DNA of 64,000 bases from JANXVR01 sp034667405 (GCA_034667405.1 JAXDJX010000031.1:73388-137387); one strand, 5' to 3'; numbered from the stretch's first letter, positions 1-7,886 are shown. The notes: a model not told the origin generated them from the sequence alone. A program made the numbers and translations.

Positions 1-478
1 GACGTTTCTGCGGATCCATCTGCGGCCCCTCTTCGTCGTTCGACATGCCGATCACCGCCGCTCCGAATCGTGCCACCAACGGAAGGAGCCGATCCAAGGA
101 CTCCTGTTCTGCGGTCACGGAGTTGATAAGCACCTTCCCTTGGGCCAGCGGGATCGCCGCCTCCAGCGCGGAAGGCGTCGACGAATCGATACAGAGCGGA
201 ACGCCGACCACCGACTGCACGCTCTTCACCGCAGTGGAAAGCATCTCCGCTTCGTCGAACCCGGGAACGCCCGCATTTATGTCCAAGATGCGTGCGCCGG
301 CCGCCACCTGCGCGATGGCATCGGCCATGACGATCGTCATGTCACCGGTTCGCATCTGCTCGCTGAGCACCGCTCGTCCGGTCGGGTTGATCCGTTCGCC
401 GATGATGGCGAAGGGATGGTCATCGCCGATATGGACCTCGCCGTCGGGGCCGGAGAGAACGGTGTCGGCCACCGTCAT
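1..478 (-). CDS. Pterin-binding corrinoid methyltransferase (partial)
   Basis: The gene runs off the left edge; only the N-terminal 159 residues are present. The protein reads IGERINPTGR near residue 27, then ILDINAG, PLCIDSS and INSVTAE. These blocks are the beta-strand signatures of the pterin-binding TIM-barrel family (MetH central domain, MtrH, acetogen methyltransferases), which moves a methyl group between tetrahydrofolate and a corrinoid protein. The start ATG overlaps the stop of the upstream corrinoid-protein gene by four bases, so the two are translationally coupled and probably work as a pair. The methyl donor (methylamine, betaine, methoxy compound) cannot be told, because any substrate-specific methyltransferase lies outside the window. 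Confidence 0.85.
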   Translation of the reverse strand, partial: MTVADTVLSGPDGEVHIGDDHPFAIIGERINPTGRAVLSEQMRTGDMTIVMADAIAQVAAGARILDINAGVPGFDEAEMLSTAVKSVQSVVGVPLCIDSSTPSALEAAIPLAQGKVLINSVTAEQESLDRLLPLVARFGAAVIGMSNDEEGPQMDPQKR

Positions 479-1128
479 TGGGCGACGCCGACCAGCTTCT
501 TGGCGATCTCGACGGCCTCGGGCGCGTTGTTCGCGTACGCGTCGGCGCCGATCTTCTCGGCCCATTCGGGGGTGACGGGGGCGCCGCCGACCATGACCTT
601 CACCTTGTCGCGCAGGCCCTCGGTTACGAGTCGTTTGATGATCGTCTCCTGATACGGAACCGTGGTGGTCAGCAGCGCGCTCAGGCCGACGATCTGCGGT
701 TCCAATTCGCGGATGGCTTCGATGATGCGATCTGCACTGACGTCCTTGCCCATGTCGTGCACGTCGAACCCGCTGGTGCGCAGCATCGCCCCCACCATGT
801 TCTTCCCGAGATCGTGGAGGTCGCCTTTCACCGTGCACATGATGACTAAGGCGTTGGCCGCGGCATCCGGATCCTTATTCGCGAGGAGGGCGGGCTCGAC
901 GACCGCGTTGCAGGCCTTGAAGACCTCTGCGCTCGCCACGACCTCGGGCAGGAACACCTCCCCGCGCTTCCACATCTCTCCGAGTTCGAACATGGCGACG
1001 GCCATACCGTCCTCAAGCACGTGTGTCGGATTCGCGCCGCCGTCGATGAGACGGGTCACGGCTGCCACGCCTTCGTCCATCTCGGCGTTGATGAGCGAGC
1101 GCTTCAGGATCTCCATATCGTCGTTCAT
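475..1128 (-). CDS. Cobalamin-binding methyltransferase corrinoid protein
   Basis: A 217-residue protein with the two-domain layout of MtbC/MtmC/MtaC-type corrinoid proteins: an N-terminal helical cap (about residues 1-90) and a C-terminal Rossmann-like B12 domain. The B12 signature GDLHDLGKNMV is near residue 104; its His is the expected lower cobalt ligand. GLSALLTTT and VMVGGAPVT follow, as in the family. A good Shine-Dalgarno sequence (GAGGAG) precedes the ATG. It is the first gene of an operon with the pterin-binding methyltransferase and is transcribed away from a TetR gene. It should carry the methyl group between a substrate methyltransferase and tetrahydrofolate. Its promoter -10 (TACGGT, complement of 1160-1165) lies inside a palindrome likely to be the TetR operator. 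Confidence 0.9.
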   Translation of the reverse strand: MNDDMEILKRSLINAEMDEGVAAVTRLIDGGANPTHVLEDGMAVAMFELGEMWKRGEVFLPEVVASAEVFKACNAVVEPALLANKDPDAAANALVIMCTVKGDLHDLGKNMVGAMLRTSGFDVHDMGKDVSADRIIEAIRELEPQIVGLSALLTTTVPYQETIIKRLVTEGLRDKVKVMVGGAPVTPEWAEKIGADAYANNAPEAVEIAKKLVGVAQ

Positions 1129-1157
1129 GCAGCTCCTCGATGTTGGGCCAGGCCGGA

Positions 1158-1170
1158 TGACCGTAGGTCA
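1158..1170. promoter_or_regulatory. Putative TetR operator 1 (TGACCGTAGGTCA)
   Basis: Perfect palindrome TGACC-N3-GGTCA, one of three copies in the 226-base divergent region. On the minus strand it contains TACGGT, a suitable -10 box for the corrinoid-protein gene, so a bound repressor would block that promoter directly. Confidence 0.7.
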
Positions 1171-1247
1171 CCGGTGGGTGCGCGAGACATGGCGCGATGG
1201 TAACGCAGGTCATCGGCCCCAGAGAACAGACCGAGCACCCCCGGGGA

Positions 1248-1260
1248 TGACCGGTGGTCA
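1248..1260. promoter_or_regulatory. Putative TetR operator 2 (TGACCGGTGGTCA)
   Basis: Second perfect TGACC-N3-GGTCA palindrome, 90 bases from copy 1 and 37 from copy 3. Copies 1 and 2 also share a following CCGG. It lies upstream of the TetR promoter. Confidence 0.7.
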
Positions 1261-1284
1261 CCGGGGTAGAGTCAAGTCCGGAGT

Positions 1285-1297
1285 TGACCGCGGGTCA
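1285..1297. promoter_or_regulatory. Putative TetR operator 3 (TGACCGCGGGTCA)
   Basis: Third TGACC-N3-GGTCA palindrome. It abuts the expected -35 region of the TetR gene, whose likely -10 is TACCCT at 1319-1324. This position fits autoregulation. Confidence 0.7.
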
Positions 1298-1354
1298 AGC
1301 AATCCGAGGTGGCTCGATTACCCTGACGACCACGCCAACCAGGGAGTTCGAGCG

Positions 1355-2029
1355 ATGTCGACTGACCTCAAGTCACCACGGAGTACCCGCACCGAGGCGA
1401 AGCGTGAGCAGATCATCGACTGCGCGATGCGGCAGTTCGCCGAGAACGGGTATCAGGGCGCGAAGGTCGACGATGTGGCCGTCGAACTCGGCATCGCGAA
1501 AGGCTCGATCTTCCAGCACTTCGGTTCGAAGGCGGGGCTGTTCTTCGAGGCGTACAAGAAGGCAGCAACCGAACTCCCCGCGTGGCTGGACGCGCCGAAG
1601 GAGATCTTGGATCTCGGGTTCTTCAGATCGCTCATGTACTGGTTGGAGCGTACGGAGCACCTCATCAAGGACAATTGGGTCCCCTATCGCGTCACCCTCA
1701 TCGGCAACTACGGGACCGACCTCGCGCTGAAGCGGCAGATCAACAGATACCTAGTGAGCGAGGACCCCTACGGCACCCTCGAGTTCGTGGAGTGGGGTCA
1801 AGAACGGGGCGAGATCCGCAACGACATCGAACTCGACATGATGGTCTCCATGGTCGACTGGTTGGTGAACTCACTCCAGGACGCGCTGGTGACGGAGGAG
1901 CTGGACCCAGGTCTCTTCCACCGGTTCCGCGGCCAGCCCGAGCGACAGAAGACACGCGTGGAGCAGTTCGGCCAGGTGTTGGAAAGCGCGATCGGCAAGG
2001 GCTCGCAGGTCACTCCCGAGCCGGTTTGA
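1355..2029 (+). CDS. TetR/AcrR-family transcriptional regulator
   Basis: A 224-residue regulator. Residues 11-60 form the TetR helix-turn-helix: REQIIDCAMRQFAENGYQG, then VDDVAVELGIAKGSIFQHFG with the usual G-x-(I/L)-(Y/F)-x-(Y/H)-F ending. The rest is a helical ligand-binding domain rich in Trp and Tyr. The reading frame is open much further upstream, but ATG 1355 is preceded by AGGGAG at a good distance and places the HTH where TetR proteins have it. Divergent to the corrinoid methyltransferase operon, with three copies of one palindrome between them, so it very likely represses itself and that operon. The inducer is unknown; a methylated substrate or product of the operon is a reasonable guess. 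Confidence 0.9.
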   Translation: MSTDLKSPRSTRTEAKREQIIDCAMRQFAENGYQGAKVDDVAVELGIAKGSIFQHFGSKAGLFFEAYKKAATELPAWLDAPKEILDLGFFRSLMYWLERTEHLIKDNWVPYRVTLIGNYGTDLALKRQINRYLVSEDPYGTLEFVEWGQERGEIRNDIELDMMVSMVDWLVNSLQDALVTEELDPGLFHRFRGQPERQKTRVEQFGQVLESAIGKGSQVTPEPV

Positions 2030-2474
2030 GCGCCGCCTGCGCCTCGGCACGGGTGACCGTTCGTCGCCGGTAGTTCCTCAGGGCGAACCGGTCGCATGTG
2101 GTCTCGGCTTGCGACTTCCGACCCAGTTCTTCCTTCAGGTACCAGTGCATCCACTCGTGGCAATAGAGGAAGCGCAGCACCTCTCGCCGTGTTCTGAACG
2201 TGCAGCCTTCCGTCAGCCAGATGAAGCGCATCTTGCCGCCCCCCGGCCGCCGTCTGGCACCGTAGGGGATCACTTCGCCGAACGGCAGGAACGGCTCAGG
2301 GATCTGGATGGTGATCAGCCGCTCCTCGAATTCGGTGACGGCGGCAAGGTGAGGCTTCTCGCGGTAGCGGAGTGATTTCACCTGGAGGCGATACCCGACC
2401 GCCTCGGGGAGTCCGCTCAGGGCGCGTTTCACGACGCCCGCTGGAAGCTCGGCGACGTCGGAGGTGATGAGCAC
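2010..2474 (-). CDS. SprT-like putative zinc metalloprotein
   Basis: A 154-residue protein with an HEWMH (HExxH) zinc motif near residue 106, followed by WYLKEELGRKSQAE, where a third ligand could lie. The layout resembles small SprT-like or minimal metallopeptidase folds, but no family could be assigned with certainty. The C-terminal 20 bases overlap the convergent TetR gene. The GTG start has no Shine-Dalgarno sequence; instead TAGCCT (complement of 2481-2486) ends six bases before it, which predicts a leaderless mRNA. The start lies only 46 bases from the divergent peptidase gene. Substrate and role are unknown. Confidence 0.7.
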   Translation of the reverse strand: MLITSDVAELPAGVVKRALSGLPEAVGYRLQVKSLRYREKPHLAAVTEFEERLITIQIPEPFLPFGEVIPYGARRRPGGGKMRFIWLTEGCTFRTRREVLRFLYCHEWMHWYLKEELGRKSQAETTCDRFALRNYRRRTVTRAEAQAALKPARE

Positions 2475-2480
2475 CGCGCA

Positions 2481-2512
2481 AGGCTACCCGGGGCCGCACG
2501 CTGCGATACCCT
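2481..2512. promoter_or_regulatory. Back-to-back leaderless promoters
   Basis: The 46-base gap holds two -10 boxes: TAGCCT (minus strand, 2486-2481), six bases before GTG 2474, and TACCCT (plus strand, 2507-2512), eight bases before ATG 2521. Neither gene has a Shine-Dalgarno sequence. Confidence 0.6.
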
Positions 2513-2520
2513 CACGCTCC

Positions 2521-3657
2521 ATGACGTCCCGACACCCTCGTTACCGTGACCTGGGCCTGACCGTCGGACTCCTCCCGCCCGGCCCACTGAACGCCATCAC
2601 GGACGTCGCCGGTGTGGCCGTGGGCGTGACCACGCTGATCGAGGGCGACGGCCCCTTGGTGGTCGGCGAAGGTCCGATCCGCACCGGTGTCACCGTGGTG
2701 CACCCCCACCCCGACATCACCCATTCGCCGGTATTCGCCGGATGTCACCGCCTCAACGGGAACGGCGAACTCACCGGACTGGAGTGGGTGCGGGAATCCG
2801 GTCAGCTGACAACACCGATCGCGATCACGAACACGCACAGCGTCGGTGTGGCGCGGGATGCCCTTGTAGCTGCAGACGTTGCCGCGCAGGGCCGCTCCTC
2901 CTCGGCGTTCTGGAGTTTGCCGGTCGCGGGCGAGACCTACGATGGCTCGCTGAACGACATCAACGGTTTCCACATCCGTCCGGAGCATGTGACCGCCGCA
3001 CTGGCCGGTGCCATCGGAGGCTCCGTTCCCGAGGGGAACGTGGGCGGAGGCACTGGGATGATCTGCCACGAGTTCAAAGGCGGAACGGGAACGGCCTCGC
3101 GCGTGAACGCCGGGTGGACCGTGGGGGCGTTGGTCCAAGCCAACCACGGTCAGCGGGCGCGGCTCACGGTAGACGGCGTTCCAGTCGGCCGGGAGATCGG
3201 GCCCGACGTTGTTCCTTCGCCGTGGGATCAGGAAGAGATGGTCACCAACGCGGGCAGCGGTTCGGTCATCGTCATCCTGGCCACCGACGCGCCGCTCCTG
3301 CCCCACCAATGCGAACGGCTGGCGCAGCGAGCCGCGCTGGGCATCGCCCGGGCAGGCGGCGGAGGCGAGCACTCCAGCGGCGATCTCATCCTGGCGTTCG
3401 CGAACGGGAACGCGGGGCGCTTCGAGAACTACAAGGTGGAATCGGCGACGGAGCCCTTCGATGTCCAGATGGTGCCCGAGGGATCCATGACCGAACTGTT
3501 CTGGAGTGCGATCGAGGCCACCGAAGAGGCGATCCTCAACGCGCTCATCGCAGCCGAGACGATGACGGGCCGAGACGGGATCACTGCCTACGCGCTGGAT
3601 CACGAGGCGTTGATCGACGTGATGTCGCGGTACGGGCGCGGGCCGGGGTCGCGCTAG
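2521..3657 (+). CDS. P1-family peptidase (DmpA/L-aminopeptidase type)
   Basis: A 378-residue member of the DmpA/BapA Ntn-hydrolase family (MEROPS S58). Visible family blocks are the N-terminal DLGL...GPLNAITDVAGV, VGVTTLIEGD, RTGVTVV, the central NDINGFHI, GGGTGMICHEFKGG, and NAGSGSVIVILATDAPL, where the precursor is expected to cleave itself at Gly-Ser so that Ser becomes the N-terminal nucleophile. Known members release N-terminal amino acids from peptides and amides, some with D-residues or beta-peptides. The frame is open to 2464, but ATG 2521 fits the family N-terminus and has a -10 box eight bases upstream. The 3' end overlaps the convergent zinc-ribbon gene by four bases. Confidence 0.9.
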   Translation: MTSRHPRYRDLGLTVGLLPPGPLNAITDVAGVAVGVTTLIEGDGPLVVGEGPIRTGVTVVHPHPDITHSPVFAGCHRLNGNGELTGLEWVRESGQLTTPIAITNTHSVGVARDALVAADVAAQGRSSSAFWSLPVAGETYDGSLNDINGFHIRPEHVTAALAGAIGGSVPEGNVGGGTGMICHEFKGGTGTASRVNAGWTVGALVQANHGQRARLTVDGVPVGREIGPDVVPSPWDQEEMVTNAGSGSVIVILATDAPLLPHQCERLAQRAALGIARAGGGGEHSSGDLILAFANGNAGRFENYKVESATEPFDVQMVPEGSMTELFWSAIEATEEAILNALIAAETMTGRDGITAYALDHEALIDVMSRYGRGPGSR

Positions 3658-4082
3658 GCCTGCGGGTCGAACCCGTCGGGTCTCGTGTCCGGCGGAGCCG
3701 AAGGTGGCGGAGCCGGGAGGGAGCCTGTCGTTGGCGCGGGGCCCACCGCCGGTGGGGTACCGGCCGCATCGCCACCGAGCTGACGGACCTTCGAGGTATA
3801 CGCGTCCTGCGATATCGAGCCGGCTTGCAGCTGCGCGGTGAGTTCGACCAGCTGTCCGATGTTCGTCTTCAACGGCCCTTCGAGCAAGACGGCGCGCGAA
3901 CAGATCGGGCACATCAGGTAGTGCTTCGTGGAGTACGGGATGAGGGGAATGAAGAAGAGCGAGAACCATTTCCTGACGGTCAGGTAGCGGTAGAACGTCT
4001 GGTTGTGGCAGTTGGGGCACAGCACCGGGAGCGCCGCGCCGTGGTCGGTCCGTCGGCCGCCGCCGAAGCCGAAGATGATCAT
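3654..4082 (-). CDS. Zinc-ribbon protein with proline-rich tail
   Basis: A 142-residue protein. CPNC (about residues 22-25) and CPIC (about 58-61) form a zinc ribbon around a short hydrophobic stretch, KWFSLFFIPLIPYSTKHY. This arrangement is typical of small zinc-ribbon proteins of unknown function in which the aromatic stretch may touch the membrane. A short helical segment (about residues 72-100) follows, then a low-complexity Pro/Ala tail. No catalytic motif is visible. The stop overlaps the convergent peptidase gene by four bases. Confidence 0.75.
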   Translation of the reverse strand: MIIFGFGGGRRTDHGAALPVLCPNCHNQTFYRYLTVRKWFSLFFIPLIPYSTKHYLMCPICSRAVLLEGPLKTNIGQLVELTAQLQAGSISQDAYTSKVRQLGGDAAGTPPAVGPAPTTGSLPAPPPSAPPDTRPDGFDPQA

Positions 4083-4151
4083 GCGCTCATCACGGATAGC
4101 ACCTTACGCTCTGCGCGGGATACCATCCGCGGGAACTCGGGAGGAGCGAAC

Positions 4152-4346
4152 ATGTTCGAATGGGGATTCCTGGATGCGGACGGAAGCGAGACGGGCCAGT
4201 CGGAATCGTTCGACTCACAGGGCGACGCGGAGCTGTGGTTCGCGATGAATTGGGAACCGCTGGCGGCCGGCGGAACCACGGACGTCGTACTTCGCGACAA
4301 GTCCGACGGGGCCGAGGTCTACAAGATGAGCCTCGCAGCCGAATGA
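4152..4346 (+). CDS. Small acidic protein of unknown function
   Basis: A 64-residue acidic protein (MFEWGFLDADGSETGQ...) with no cysteine, signal peptide or membrane segment. The start is well supported by GGGAGGAG seven bases upstream. Third codon positions are strongly G/C, as in the neighbouring genes. Convergent with the beta-helix gene, 22 bases away. The family was not recognised; it looks like a small soluble beta protein. Confidence 0.7.
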   Translation: MFEWGFLDADGSETGQSESFDSQGDAELWFAMNWEPLAAGGTTDVVLRDKSDGAEVYKMSLAAE

Positions 4347-4368
4347 GGAACCTTCGTGTCGGGAACGC

Positions 4369-5706
4369 TTACCCCGGCACGTACTCGTAGGCGCCGCGAT
4401 CGGCGAAGATGCAACCGCCGACCCCGGAGTTCGCGGTCGAGGGATCGTCGAGCCGCGCGGTGTCCGTAAGGTCGGTCATCGTGGACATCGTCGAACTCAT
4501 GTCGGCCGAATCGATCGCCGGGGAACCGGCCGACAGTTGCAGGTTGCCGTTCGCCCGGTCGACGAACTTCGGATCGCCGGCCTTGCCTCGTCCCTCCTCC
4601 CCGGTCGCCTTGCGGAAGGCGAACACCGATGTGTACCGGGCGCCGCTCCATGTGAAGAAGGCCGCCCCGGCCGATGCCTGTCGGAGGAGGTCGAAGTTGA
4701 GCGACGTCCCGCGAGTGGAGGTTCCATCGACCCAGATGTCGCCCCGCAGACCGACACCGTTGTCAGCCACGATGTTGTTCTCGATGGTTGCCCCGCCGGA
4801 ACCGCTCTCCAGCGTGATCCCAGACGTCGCGTTCCCAGCGATGGTGTTCGACACGATCGCGTTGTCGGGAGAGTAGAGCGCGTCGATGCCATGATCGCCG
4901 TTGTTGTAGGTGACGTTGTCCACGACGACATTGTCCACCGCGCCGTTGTAGAGCTGGATCCCCGAGTCTTCGTTGCCATAGACAAGATTGCGGTCGATGG
5001 TATTGCCGCTGGCCTGGATGTCGATGCCCGGAGCCGCCGGGTGGTACTGCCGCGCATTCCCGAACGAACGATTCCCCGAGACCCGGATGCCGGTCGACGT
5101 ACCGAGCACGGCGAAGCCGGAGTCACTGTTGTGCTCGGACGTGTTCCCGATGATCAACGAGTTCGTCGTGCCCTTCACGATGACGCCGCCCCGGGTAGCG
5201 CCGTTGACCGGCCTTCCGGATCCGGAGACGTGGTTGTCCTCCACCGTGATGTGCGAACTCTGCGAGACGAGGATCCCGTACCCAACTGGATCGTTTACGT
5301 TGAACCCGCGGATGGTGACCCAACGAACCTGGGACGCCGTGATCCCGGTACCGGGCGAGTCGATGGTGACGTTCGCCCCATCCGCCGCCTGCAGGACGAT
5401 GAGAGCACTTGACGTACCTGACGCACGAACCCTGACCGCCTCGGGATAGACGCCGCTCTCTACGTCGATACGCGTGCCTGCTCGGACATCGGCGAGAGCA
5501 GCGCCGATCGAGCAGTACGGGGTCGCGGCCGTCCCATTGCCCGCATCACTGCAGCCTCCATCGCGGCGGTCGACGTGAACGACCCGGGTTCCGGCCAGCG
5601 CGGCTCCCGTAGCGATGAACTCTAGGAGTGGAGCGAGCAACAGCACCAGACCGGCTACGACGGCGGCACGGGGGGAAGCGCGCAAAGGGGAGGTAGAAGG
5701 GCTCAT
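4369..5706 (-). CDS. Exported parallel beta-helix repeat protein
   Basis: A 445-residue secreted protein. Residues 1-38 are a signal peptide (Arg-containing start, hydrophobic VVAGLVLLLAPLLEFIATG, Ala-rich cleavage region). The body is a right-handed parallel beta-helix of the NosD/PbH1 kind: repeated rungs such as SHITVEDNHVSGSG, SLIIGNTSEHNSDSG, IRVSGNRSFGNA, NTIDRNLVYGNEDSGIQL and NAIVSNTIAGNATSGI. The end (AGDPKFVDRANGNLQLSAGS) is the usual cap of these proteins. Such proteins bind or cleave surface polysaccharides, but no catalytic residues can be assigned. The frame is open to 5853; ATG 5706 is chosen because it starts the signal peptide directly and has a weak GGAAGAA ahead. Confidence 0.85.
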   Translation of the reverse strand: MSPSTSPLRASPRAAVVAGLVLLLAPLLEFIATGAALAGTRVVHVDRRDGGCSDAGNGTAATPYCSIGAALADVRAGTRIDVESGVYPEAVRVRASGTSSALIVLQAADGANVTIDSPGTGITASQVRWVTIRGFNVNDPVGYGILVSQSSHITVEDNHVSGSGRPVNGATRGGVIVKGTTNSLIIGNTSEHNSDSGFAVLGTSTGIRVSGNRSFGNARQYHPAAPGIDIQASGNTIDRNLVYGNEDSGIQLYNGAVDNVVVDNVTYNNGDHGIDALYSPDNAIVSNTIAGNATSGITLESGSGGATIENNIVADNGVGLRGDIWVDGTSTRGTSLNFDLLRQASAGAAFFTWSGARYTSVFAFRKATGEEGRGKAGDPKFVDRANGNLQLSAGSPAIDSADMSSTMSTMTDLTDTARLDDPSTANSGVGGCIFADRGAYEYVPG

Positions 5707-5791
5707 TTCTTCCACGCAGGAAACCACGCGGCCCATACGGTCCACATCGCGTGCGGGATGTATCTGTTCTACGCAGGATGGACGGGGAGGG

Positions 5792-6112
5792 TCAGGATCT
5801 TCGCGAGCTGAGCCAGGCGAGCCAGTGGCGGTGGGCGACCCCGTCGAGGCCATCCTCGTTGGCAGCCATCGACTGGACCGAGGCCTCGCCGCACTCGCAG
5901 ATGAAAGCCTCGACCTCGGAACGTCGGCCGGTCTCCCGCCCGATCGTATGGAAGGTATCTCCGCCTACGATCGCGTCGCGGGTCTGAGAGACGGTCCAGC
6001 CCCTCCCCCGGGTACTGGGGTTCGACCCGGTGGTGAGCTCCCTCGGGTGCAGCCGGTCATTCGTGCAGCGATCCGGGAGCCTGAGCACCCGCACTACCCG
6101 GTAGTCGGCCAC
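5792..6112 (-). CDS. Small DUF3892-like protein
   Basis: A 106-residue protein starting with GTG after GATGAGGCGA. It reads ADYRVVRVLR, then GWTVSQTRDAIVGGDTFHT and GRRSEVEAF. This resembles the short beta-rich DUF3892 family (W-x3-A-I-x2-G...F-T...V-x-V), though the second half (CECGEASVQSM) is divergent. The function of DUF3892 is unknown. A candidate -10, TACGCT (complement of 6137-6142), lies upstream. The next gene on the same strand, 65 bases upstream, is a second small cysteine-containing protein. Confidence 0.55.
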   Translation of the reverse strand: MADYRVVRVLRLPDRCTNDRLHPRELTTGSNPSTRGRGWTVSQTRDAIVGGDTFHTIGRETGRRSEVEAFICECGEASVQSMAANEDGLDGVAHRHWLAWLSSRRS

Positions 6113-6177
6113 GTCGCCTCATCTCTTGTCGTCGAGAGCGTACATTCCAAACGAGAAACCCAAGTGACACGGGCGAG

Positions 6178-6345
6178 CTATAGGGCCGCGCAGACCTTAC
6201 AGAGTGGCTTTCCGCCGTTCCCCGCCTGTCGATGCTGCCCAAGGATCTTCTGGCCCTCGAAACACTCACCGTCGTTGTGATGAACGGCCCGGTTCTCGGG
6301 GTCGTACTCGGGCGAATCCGTATGGAACGACGTCCTCTTTGCCAT
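6178..6345 (-). CDS. 55-residue cysteine-containing small protein
   Basis: An ORF shorter than most gene finders accept, but well supported: ATG 6345 preceded by GAAGGGG, strong G/C at third positions, and a protein-like sequence rich in charged and His residues. It reads MAKRTSFHTDSPEYDPENR, then a Cys near residue 28 and CKVC near residues 49-52. The Cys/His pattern suggests one small zinc site. Function unknown; possibly co-transcribed with the DUF3892-like gene downstream. Confidence 0.65.
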   Translation of the reverse strand: MAKRTSFHTDSPEYDPENRAVHHNDGECFEGQKILGQHRQAGNGGKPLCKVCAAL

Positions 6346-6412
6346 GGCAGCCCCTTCTTTGAAGTTCTCCTAACACGTGTTCCCTCAGGTCACGGCTCTG
6401 GTTCACGGACTG

Positions 6413-6486
6413 TCGGGGCGGGGGGACTCGAACCCCCGGCCTCCTGCTCCCAAAGCAGGCGCGCTACCAGGCTGCGCTACGCCCCG
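6413..6486 (-). tRNA. tRNA-Pro (UGG)
   Basis: A 74-base cloverleaf on the minus strand. The acceptor stem is CGGGGCG/CGCCCCG, the anticodon stem-loop CTGCTTTGGGAGCAG has anticodon TGG, and the T-loop is GGGGGTTCGAGTCCCCC. CCA is not encoded. A -10 box TAGACT (complement of 6495-6500) ends eight bases before the mature 5' end, so the primary transcript should have almost no 5' leader. Confidence 0.97.
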
Positions 6487-6538
6487 CGGCCATGAGTCTA
6501 GGGCCCAACGGCCGTTGTGCCGCCGACCATCGTCCCGC

Positions 6539-6544
6539 TAGTGT
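6539..6544 (+). promoter_or_regulatory. Candidate -10 box TAGTGT
   Basis: TANNNT box ending nine bases before ATG 6554, which has no Shine-Dalgarno sequence. Confidence 0.4.
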
Positions 6545-6553
6545 CGGCTTCTG

Positions 6554-7015
6554 ATGCCAGCCCAGCGCGCAAGCTCCTCCTACTACATCGCCGCGGCGGT
6601 CTTGCTCGTCGCGATCGGAGCCTTCCTGGCCCTGAGCGCCATGGTCATCCGTTCACCACAACGGCTGTCGATGTTCCAAGCCGACGCACCCACAGTGGCG
6701 GCCTGCCCCTCCGATTCGAAGGACGACGCCTGCTTCCACCTCCAGTTGCACAACGTCGGCAACGCGCCGGGGTTCGTGCAGTGTTCGATCGCGCCGGCCG
6801 TGGGCACCACTGCCGTCTTCCACTCGAGCGGCCTCCCCAATGCCGATGGCACGGGCGGGTATGAGCCCTCCGATCTCTACTCGTCGTCCCGAGCCGTGGA
6901 GGCGGGGCAGGGATTGATCCTGTTGATCGAAGTGAAGGCCGACAAAGGGGCGAAACCGACGGGGCCAACCGGTGCGTGTCTTTCCGTTCCGGCGCCGGTC
7001 GGAGCGACAGGCTAG
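6554..7015 (+). CDS. Membrane-anchored protein of unknown function
   Basis: A 153-residue protein. Residues 10-33 (YYIAAAVLLVAIGAFLALSAMVI) form one N-terminal membrane anchor, and the rest would face outside. The outer part has three cysteines (CPSDSKDDACFHL, VQCSI) plus one near the C-terminus, suggesting disulphides, and a beta-rich pattern (HLQLHNVGNAPGFV) reminiscent of an Ig-like fold. No family recognised. Its last four bases overlap the convergent PhzF-like gene. Confidence 0.7.
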   Translation: MPAQRASSSYYIAAAVLLVAIGAFLALSAMVIRSPQRLSMFQADAPTVAACPSDSKDDACFHLQLHNVGNAPGFVQCSIAPAVGTTAVFHSSGLPNADGTGGYEPSDLYSSSRAVEAGQGLILLIEVKADKGAKPTGPTGACLSVPAPVGATG

Positions 7016-7878
7016 AACCGGAAAGTGCCCTCCCCCACGATCTGAACGCCTCCGCCGACGCGTACCGACCACCCATCGCCATCCGGTGCGATATGTACAT
7101 GGAGGAAGCTCGGTCGGTTCACCATCTCGCCTTGCGCCACCGTGATCGGCACGCCGCCCGCGGCCCCGGCCAGGTCGTTCGCGGCGAGGTAGGCACCGAG
7201 TGGCCCTGCAGCAGAACCCGTCGCAGGATCCTCGCCGATGCCGACCCCTGGATCGAACATCCGTGCCATGACATCCCCGTCGGCGCGGACGGTGAAGAAA
7301 TAGAGCGTGTCCGTCTTCGCGGCCGCGGCGAGATCGGCGCAGGCACGAGCGTCCCGCTCTGCTCTGCGCAAGGTGACCTCGTCCTTCACCGGAACCATGA
7401 GACTCTTGAGCCCGGTCCCGACGGACTGGACGGGCAAGGCTTCGACCAGATCATCAAGCCTGAGTCCAGCCGCCAGTGCCGCGAGTTCCCGATGGCCGAA
7501 CACGTCACCGAACACCGGCGGCAGTTGGTGCATCAGCGCGGAGCCCCCGGGTAGATCCACCTCGACGCGCACATCCCCGGCGCTCGTCGTCTGGACGACG
7601 TCGTTCCCGATCATCCCTTCGCTCGCCAGCGTGAAAGAGGTGCCGAGGGTCGGATGACCTGCGAAGGGAATCTCGGCGTCCGGAGTGAAGATCCGCATCC
7701 GGTACCCCGCGGTGTCGGCCGACGACACGAACGTGGTTTCACTGAAGCCGATCTCCCGCGCCAGCATCTGCATCGACGTCGTACCCACATCGCGTGGGGT
7801 CGCGGGGACCACGCAGAGCTGGTTCCCCGCGAACGGAACCTCTGTGAACACGTCCGCAAGGCGGAAGCTGACGTCCAT
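7012..7878 (-). CDS. PhzF-family isomerase
   Basis: A 288-residue protein of the PhzF/diaminopimelate-epimerase fold. The N-terminal FTEVPFAGNQLCVV, the EIGFSETTFV block holding the catalytic Glu, and PDAEIPFAGHPTLGT are family signatures; the second half has the mirrored MFDPGVGIGEDPATGSAAGPLG. PhzF itself isomerises trans-2,3-dihydro-3-hydroxyanthranilate, but most family members have unknown substrates and no phenazine genes are present, so only the fold is assigned. ATG 7878 is preferred over the longer frame because TAGACT (complement of 7887-7892) lies eight bases upstream, predicting leaderless translation. Confidence 0.9.
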   Translation of the reverse strand: MDVSFRLADVFTEVPFAGNQLCVVPATPRDVGTTSMQMLAREIGFSETTFVSSADTAGYRMRIFTPDAEIPFAGHPTLGTSFTLASEGMIGNDVVQTTSAGDVRVEVDLPGGSALMHQLPPVFGDVFGHRELAALAAGLRLDDLVEALPVQSVGTGLKSLMVPVKDEVTLRRAERDARACADLAAAAKTDTLYFFTVRADGDVMARMFDPGVGIGEDPATGSAAGPLGAYLAANDLAGAAGGVPITVAQGEMVNRPSFLHVHIAPDGDGWSVRVGGGVQIVGEGTFRF

Positions 7879-7886
7879 CACGGCGC

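Noticed and set aside
2742..4346. A 534-codon open frame running through the P1 peptidase and zinc-ribbon genes
   Set aside because: Only its last 64 codons (4152-4346) look coding and have a ribosome site; the rest is Arg-rich shadow of other genes.
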